A DNA stretch of 6,808 nucleotides from NCBI GenBank assembly GCA_946545765.1, contig CAMNNS010000079.1:1-6808 (forward strand). The letters run 5' to 3'. The notes below the pieces were generated by a model. The model saw only the letters and a list, made by a program, of their open reading frames with translations, was not told the DNA's origin and did no database searches. Positions 5,308-6,808 of the stretch are shown piece after piece. The position numbers and the translations under genes are program-made. Origin of the DNA: an uncultured Bacteroidales bacterium (lineage in GTDB: Bacteria > Bacteroidota > Bacteroidia > Bacteroidales > UBA932). The stretch's first letter is position 1, and each line of letters starts with the position of its first letter.

Positions 5308-6485
5308 TATAAATCTCCTAAAATCTCCCTGACCTTCATTCCCCAAGCACGTGCAAGGAGTGGGGGAACGGCATCCCCTATTTGCTCATATTTGTCTTGA
5401 ATATCATTGTGTAGGTGAGGAGTTAAATAAGGTCCACCTATGAAATTGTAATCATCGGGGAAAGACTGCAATCTTGCACACTCTCTTACTGTTAAAGCTC
5501 TGTCATAAATAGGATGCACAAACTCATCAAGGCAGTGGCTTGTGACGGTGGGGCTTGTTTCATCAGGCTTTAATCTATAATTTCTTTTGATAAACATCTT
5601 TTTAGGCAGGACTCTCCGGGATTGCAACTCTTCCCTCTCCTCTCCTTCGTATCTATCAAATAAGTCTTTTAATGACTCTCCTTGATTGAGTAATGTAAAT
5701 CTCTCTAAGGTGCATGAGCGATGCTTCATTGGCATCTGATAAGATACTTCTTCTGTCCTGCCCTCTCCTCGTCTCCAAAACTCCTTGTTCCTCATAAGCT
5801 CCGAATACTCTGAGTTTTCATCATTATAAACCTTAGATTCTTTATCTGAGTTAGGAATTACATTCTCTAAGCCCTTGAAAGCATCCTCAACAGTTACATA
5901 ATTATCTGGGGTTCTTGTTGCCTCTGGGAAAGAAAGTAAAAGGTTGGGGTCTTTTGATGCAAGCACAAAATATCTCTTTCGGCTCTGTGGCACTCCAAAA
6001 TCCATAGCATTTAAAACTACTTCTATATAGTTCCCATAGCCCGCCTCGGTTAACTCATCTTTCAAAACATCTATAATGAGCTTCTTGGAGTTCTTTGCAA
6101 CTGTTTTGGTGGTGATGGCGGGTACGTTCTCAAATAAAATGAGCTTTGCATTTGCTATCTGTGCTATCCTTATTCCTTCACGGAAAAGGAACTGTCTATC
6201 ATCATAAAAGGAGCGGGAGGTGTTGCCTGCTGTGCTGAAGGTCTCACAAGGCATACCAGAAGACACAATATCAACTCCGTCCTTAGGAATAAAGGGTAAT
6301 ATCTGATCGGGCGTTACATCTCTTATATCTGAGTGTATAACATGAACTTCTGGGTGGTTAGCTGAGTAAGTTTCTACACAGGATTTAATAAACTCTATTG
6401 CTACAAGTGTATTAAGCCCTGCTCCATGAAATCCTGTGCAGATGCCACCGGGACCGCTGAAACAATCTATATGTGTTAAGGCCAT
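5307..6485 (-). CDS. DNA (cytosine-5-)-methyltransferase of a type II R-M system
   Basis: The enzyme transfers a methyl group from S-adenosylmethionine to C5 of cytosine in a fixed target, protecting host DNA from the neighbouring endonuclease. In a 392-residue protein of normal length for the family, the motifs appear in order: motif I DCFSGPGG (7-14), motif IV with catalytic Cys80 (MPCETFS), motif VI ENV (119-121), motif VIII QSRKR (167-171), a target-recognition region (about 235-305), motif IX around SPTVTS (311-316), the RECARLQSFPDD block (334-345) and motif X GDAVPP (370-375). The start at 6485 is preferred over an ATG eight codons upstream because GGAGGTAG (6498-6491) is 8 bases before it. 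A good promoter lies 40 bp upstream. The target is probably the CCGG-containing site of its partner. No C (controller) gene is seen between promoter and methyltransferase. Confidence 0.95.
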   Translation of the reverse strand: MALTHIDCFSGPGGICTGFHGAGLNTLVAIEFIKSCVETYSANHPEVHVIHSDIRDVTPDQILPFIPKDGVDIVSSGMPCETFSTAGNTSRSFYDDRQFLFREGIRIAQIANAKLILFENVPAITTKTVAKNSKKLIIDVLKDELTEAGYGNYIEVVLNAMDFGVPQSRKRYFVLASKDPNLLLSFPEATRTPDNYVTVEDAFKGLENVIPNSDKESKVYNDENSEYSELMRNKEFWRRGEGRTEEVSYQMPMKHRSCTLERFTLLNQGESLKDLFDRYEGEEREELQSRRVLPKKMFIKRNYRLKPDETSPTVTSHCLDEFVHPIYDRALTVRECARLQSFPDDYNFIGGPYLTPHLHNDIQDKYEQIGDAVPPLLARAWGMKVREILGDL

Positions 6486-6521
6486 AAAATCTACCTCCAA
6501 AATTAACATTACAATCTACTT

Positions 6522-6550
6522 ATTATAGCTTAAAAGTAAAGGTGAGGCAA
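6522..6550 (-). promoter_or_regulatory. Sigma-A-type promoter of the R-M operon
   Basis: On the minus strand TTGCCT (6550-6545) is followed after exactly 17 bases by a perfect TATAAT (6527-6522). The start point would be near 6515, giving a leader of about 30 bases before the methyltransferase ATG. It lies just downstream of the lysS terminator, so the operon appears to be transcribed on its own. Confidence 0.8.
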
Positions 6551-6579
6551 TCTGAGTTAGTAAGGGGAGAATAAGGCAT

Positions 6580-6628
6580 AAAAAAGAAGACGGGAAAGGG
6601 CTTGTTGCTCTCCTCGTCTCCTTTTTTT
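6580..6628. terminator. Long hairpin terminator behind lysS, probably bidirectional
   Basis: GAAGACG (6586-6592) pairs with CGTCTCC (6615-6621) with one G-U, extended outward by A6/T7 tracts and inward by GGAAAG (6593-6598) with CTCTCC (6608-6613), leaving one bulged base and a 9-base loop. Both strands end the stem in a T-run, so it can stop transcription both ways. Its main role should be to end lysS transcription before the R-M promoter. Confidence 0.85.
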
Positions 6629-6665
6629 GGGTTGTGTCAATCTTTATAATTTATGCTACTATTCC

Positions 6666-6699
6666 AATCTTGTATCAATCTTGTATCTGATACAAGATT
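6666..6699. repeat. AATCTTGTATC direct repeat plus inverted copy (operator-like)
   Basis: AATCTTGTATC occurs at 6666-6676 and immediately again at 6677-6687. After one T its exact inverted form GATACAAGATT follows at 6689-6699, so the last two copies make a perfect 23-bp palindrome centred on 6688. The array lies between lysS and the R-M promoter, more than 100 bp upstream of the -35 box. It looks like a binding site for a dimeric regulator or a recombinase; the protein is unknown. Confidence 0.75.
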
Positions 6700-6732
6700 T
6701 AACTTGTTGTAAATGGCTTAAAATAAGGGGGT

Positions 6733-6807
6733 TTAGTCATTTAAAGTCTTCATAGTCGGGAACAATAACACATCTCTTATAGCAGCACTGTCAGTGAGAA
6801 GCATTAC
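6733..6807 (-). CDS. lysS: Lysyl-tRNA synthetase, C-terminal end (partial)
   Basis: The frame entering from the right edge ends VMLLTDSAAIRDVLLFPTMK followed by TLND and a TAA stop. This matches the motif 3 tail of class II lysyl-tRNA synthetases (typically VMLLTNSPSIRDVILFPxM); the related Asp and Asn enzymes end differently (RDVIAFPKT or similar). The enzyme charges tRNA-Lys with lysine in the cytoplasm. Only 24 codons are in the window. The normal stop and the terminator behind it suggest the gene is intact, and it anchors the right end of the window to the chromosome. The accessory genes start directly after it on the same strand. Confidence 0.82.
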   Translation of the reverse strand, partial: VMLLTDSAAIRDVLLFPTMKTLND

Positions 6808-6808
6808 C

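Noticed and set aside
5308..5346. Thirteen-codon N-terminal extension of the endonuclease inside the methyltransferase gene
   Set aside because: No ribosome binding site before it; the TAATG overlap with AGGAG upstream is the better start.
6486..6509. Eight-codon N-terminal extension of the methyltransferase
   Set aside because: The upstream ATG lacks a ribosome binding site and would place the strong GGAGG inside the coding frame; motif I sits at the normal distance from the later start.

Overview
The window is AT-rich bacterial DNA in which every recognisable gene lies on the minus strand, so transcription runs from high to low coordinates. Shine-Dalgarno sequences are strong (GGAGG or close, usually 7-8 bases from the start) and intrinsic terminators are classical, which suits a low-GC Firmicutes-like bacterium; the genus cannot be fixed from this sequence. 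The right edge carries the last 24 codons of a class II lysyl-tRNA synthetase (lysS), so the right side is probably ordinary chromosome. Everything to its left looks like accessory DNA placed just behind lysS.

Layout in transcription order: (1) 3' end of lysS; (2) an intergenic region with an 11-bp motif present as two abutting direct copies plus one inverted copy, a long hairpin terminator, and a good sigma-A-type promoter; (3) a type II restriction-modification operon, a C5-cytosine methyltransferase overlapping by one base (TAATG) a restriction endonuclease that resembles the BsaWI/CCGG family, closed by an intrinsic terminator; (4) about 840 bp without a gene, containing a G-rich/C-poor stretch, a perfect 19-bp inverted repeat and short CTAAAATGTAAA-type repeats; (5) a gene for an unrecognised protein with a long coiled coil and a C-terminal helix-turn-helix; (6) about 430 bp of non-coding DNA packed with dyads and repeated words; (7) a two-gene cassette, a tyrosine recombinase with its full catalytic set followed 14 bp later by a serine-resolvase-like protein that has lost the catalytic serine and the DRLGR arginines; (8) a small basic 68-residue protein followed by a terminator; (9) a spacer with about six degenerate 11-bp tandem repeats, and the start of another gene running off the left edge.

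The restriction-modification operon is a self-contained defence or addiction unit. The recombinase cassette, its repeat-rich upstream region and the coiled-coil/HTH gene look like parts of a mobile or formerly mobile element. The most unusual point is the pairing of an apparently active tyrosine recombinase with an apparently inactivated serine recombinase that keeps its fold and DNA-binding tail: it may act as an accessory DNA-binding or regulatory partner, which is inference. No tRNA, rRNA, CRISPR array or complete insertion sequence is visible.
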